Below are positions 4,630-6,554 of a stretch of 6,554 bases of DNA, piece after piece. The notes beneath the pieces were generated by a model. It was not told the DNA's origin, did not search any database, and saw only the letters and a list, made by a program, of their open reading frames with translations. Every line of letters starts with the position of its first letter. Position 1 is the first letter of the stretch. Source of the DNA: CAZFIO01 sp964519585 (GTDB taxonomy: Bacteria > Bacillota > Clostridia > Tissierellales > Tissierellaceae); assembly GCA_964519585.1 (NCBI GenBank), contig CAZFIO010000111.1, forward strand, positions 1-6,554, given 5' to 3'. The position numbers and the translations under genes were made by a program.

Positions 4630-6554
4630 ATGAACACTATTGCACTGGTGGGTAATCCCAATAGTGGAAAAACCACACTTTTTAATGCCTTGACAGGGTC
4701 TAATCAACATGTAGGAAACTGGCCTGGGGTTACAGTTGAAAAAAAGACAGGAAAAATTAAATATAATCAAAAAGAATATAGTATAGTAGACCTTCCTGGT
4801 ACCTATAGCCTGGGAGCCTATTCTGAGGATGAAGTGGTAGCCAGGGATTTTATACTTAAGGACAAGCCTGATATTGTTATAAATGTTATAGATGCTACGA
4901 ATATTGAAAGAAACCTTTACTTAACCACTCAATTGATGGAGATGGGTGCAAGTGTTATAATAGCTCTAAATATGATGGATGAAGCAGCTGAAAAAAATAT
5001 AGAGATTGACCTTGATACCCTTTCTAAGTCTTTGGGTATGCCTATAGTTGCAACTGTTGCCTCCAAAAGGCAGGGTTTGAGCGAATTGGTTAAAAAATCG
5101 GTTGAGGCTATGGAAGATACAAATTATAGGAAGTTGAATTTTACTTATGGTGATGAAATTGATAAGACCTTAAATAGATTGAAAGACCTTTTAAATGGAG
5201 TGGACCTTGGTTTTCCCAAGGAGTGGATAGCAATTAAGTTTTTAGAAGGGGATGAAGAAGTTTCAAGTCAGCTAGATAAAATTCCTAATGTTGATTTAAA
5301 AACAAGTCTAGCAGAAATTAAAAATTCTTCTGTGGATTATGAATTAGATATTATAGATAGAAGGTATAACTTTATTGGGGAAATCCTTACAAATAGCCTT
5401 AATAAACCTGAAGACTATAAAACAACTTTGACGGATAAAATTGATAGGATAATCACGCATAAGTACCTAGGATTGCCAATATTTGGGTTTATAATGTTTG
5501 TAATCTTCCAGCTTACCTTCGCCATTGGTGAAGATATATTTGGAGAATTTGTGGCAAACTCTATAGAAGGCCTTGGGGATTTACTCTTACTTGGACTAGA
5601 AAAAATCAATGCTCCAGAACTCTTAAGTTCCTTCCTATCAGAAGGGGTTTTTGGGGGTATAGCTGCTGTATTTGAATTTATTCCTTTAATTCTTGTCCTA
5701 TATTTCTTTATAGGCATTCTGGAAGATACTGGTTATATGGCCAGGGCTGCCTATGTAATGGACGGCCTAATGAGATCTCTTGGCCTTCATGGTAAGACCT
5801 TTATTTCTATGATTGTAGGTTTTGGGTGCAATGTCCCTGGTATTATGTCCACTAGGACACTGGACAATAAAAAGGACAGAATGGTTGCCATGCTTATTAA
5901 TCCCTTTATGTCCTGTGGGGCCAAGCTACCTATATACCTAGTCTTTATAGCAGCTTTTTTCCCTAATAATGGTGGTATAGTCTTATTTACCCTCTATGCT
6001 CTTGGAATTTCCATGGCCCTTTTGGCTGGTAAGATCTTTAGTAAAACACTTTTTAAAGGTGAATCATCTGACTTTATTATGGAGTTACCTCCCTATAGAT
6101 TACCTTCCTGGAGATCAGTTCTTAGGGATATGTGGGATAAGGTTTGGGACTTTATCCATAGGGCTGGAACTGCAATATTTATAGTTATTTCATTTTTGTG
6201 GATATTTTCTAGAATTCCTTTTGGAGTTGAACCCTATAGCCAGGCAAGTGTCTTGGGTAAAATAGGTAGCTTTATAGCCCCCATATTTTCACCTGCAGGA
6301 TTTGGAAGCTGGGAAGCAGCAGTGAGCCTCTTTGCTGGGATTGCAGCCAAGGAGGCAGTAATTGCTACCCTAGGTATGGTTTATGCAGGGGTTAGTGAGG
6401 GTAGCGAACTTATAAAGGCTATTCAAGGGGTCTTTACTCCTCTTACAGCAAGTGCCTTTATGGTTATGATTTTATTTTATACCCCATGTGCAGCAACCCT
6501 AGCTACCTTGAAAAAGGAAACTAATTCCTATAAGTGGCCTATTTTTATGGCCGT
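4630..6554 (+). CDS. feoB: FeoB ferrous-iron transporter, C-terminus cut by window edge
   Basis: 641 codons run from ATG 4630 to the window end without a stop; family members are usually 660-780 residues, so little is missing. This membrane protein imports Fe(II), with its own GTPase domain controlling transport. Seen in order: G1 GNPNSGKT (8-15), switch region GNWPGVT (29-35), G3 DLPG (54-57), G4 NMMD (114-117), G5 near ASK (144-146), a helical linker (about 165-270), then membrane helices. The gate motifs FGCNVPG (398-404, Cys400) and NPFMSCGAKLPIY (424-436, Cys429) are intact. The last visible stretch, TPCAATLATLKKE, lies in the C-terminal membrane part. The start is supported by AGAAGGG at 4615-4621, 8 bases upstream. 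An earlier ATG at 4622 is out of frame and closes at once. It is co-transcribed with feoA under the Fur box. No FeoC is visible within the window. Confidence 0.97.
   Translation, partial: MNTIALVGNPNSGKTTLFNALTGSNQHVGNWPGVTVEKKTGKIKYNQKEYSIVDLPGTYSLGAYSEDEVVARDFILKDKPDIVINVIDATNIERNLYLTTQLMEMGASVIIALNMMDEAAEKNIEIDLDTLSKSLGMPIVATVASKRQGLSELVKKSVEAMEDTNYRKLNFTYGDEIDKTLNRLKDLLNGVDLGFPKEWIAIKFLEGDEEVSSQLDKIPNVDLKTSLAEIKNSSVDYELDIIDRRYNFIGEILTNSLNKPEDYKTTLTDKIDRIITHKYLGLPIFGFIMFVIFQLTFAIGEDIFGEFVANSIEGLGDLLLLGLEKINAPELLSSFLSEGVFGGIAAVFEFIPLILVLYFFIGILEDTGYMARAAYVMDGLMRSLGLHGKTFISMIVGFGCNVPGIMSTRTLDNKKDRMVAMLINPFMSCGAKLPIYLVFIAAFFPNNGGIVLFTLYALGISMALLAGKIFSKTLFKGESSDFIMELPPYRLPSWRSVLRDMWDKVWDFIHRAGTAIFIVISFLWIFSRIPFGVEPYSQASVLGKIGSFIAPIFSPAGFGSWEAAVSLFAGIAAKEAVIATLGMVYAGVSEGSELIKAIQGVFTPLTASAFMVMILFYTPCAATLATLKKETNSYKWPIFMA

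Overview
The window looks like chromosomal DNA of a low-GC, anaerobic, probably spore-forming Firmicute. A Clostridia or Tissierellia-type organism is my best guess. The grounds are the AT-rich sequence, heavy use of ATA and AGG codons, strong Shine-Dalgarno sites, a Spo0E-type sporulation phosphatase, an anaerobic ferrous-iron (Feo) system, and signs of selenocysteine use. I cannot name the species.

Layout. (1) At 1-154, on the minus strand, is the 5' part of a Spo0E-like gene, with a good promoter at 220-248. (2) At 329-721, on the plus strand, is a small XRE-family DNA-binding regulator. It converges on the copper operon, and the two share a palindromic terminator at 711-752 whose arms carry both stop codons. 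(3) On the minus strand, read 3995 to 742, is a copper-resistance operon: promoter and G/C-tract operator, then copA (P1B copper ATPase), a 290-bp repeat-built spacer, copZ (copper chaperone) and csoR (copper sensor). CopZ should carry Cu(I) to CopA for export, while CsoR should shut the promoter when copper is low. (4) A divergent intergenic region (3913-4365) holds the copA promoter, a second repeat element (about 4005-4168), and a promoter with a near-perfect Fur box. (5) On the plus strand are feoA and feoB (feoB runs off the end), the ferrous-iron uptake system.

The most notable observation concerns copA. Its reading frame starts 45 codons upstream of the longest uninterrupted frame, at an ATG (3912) with an ideal ribosome site. 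It contains one in-frame TGA, exactly at the first cysteine codon of the first metal-binding CxxC motif (GMT-TGA-ASC). Eighteen bases after that TGA lies a perfect 7-bp stem with a GGGG loop, the distance and shape expected of a bacterial SECIS element. The gene is therefore best read as a selenocysteine-containing copper ATPase (UxxC plus a normal CxxC domain), not as a broken gene or one starting at the internal GTG.

The two non-coding regions carry related, apparently dispersed repeat elements. Each has a short-unit tandem array (11-bp or 8-bp units), then a paired GGGTC segment, then GTAGGGGTGG-type hairpin modules. The element between copA and copZ is bounded on both sides by 11-bp-period arrays in inverted orientation.
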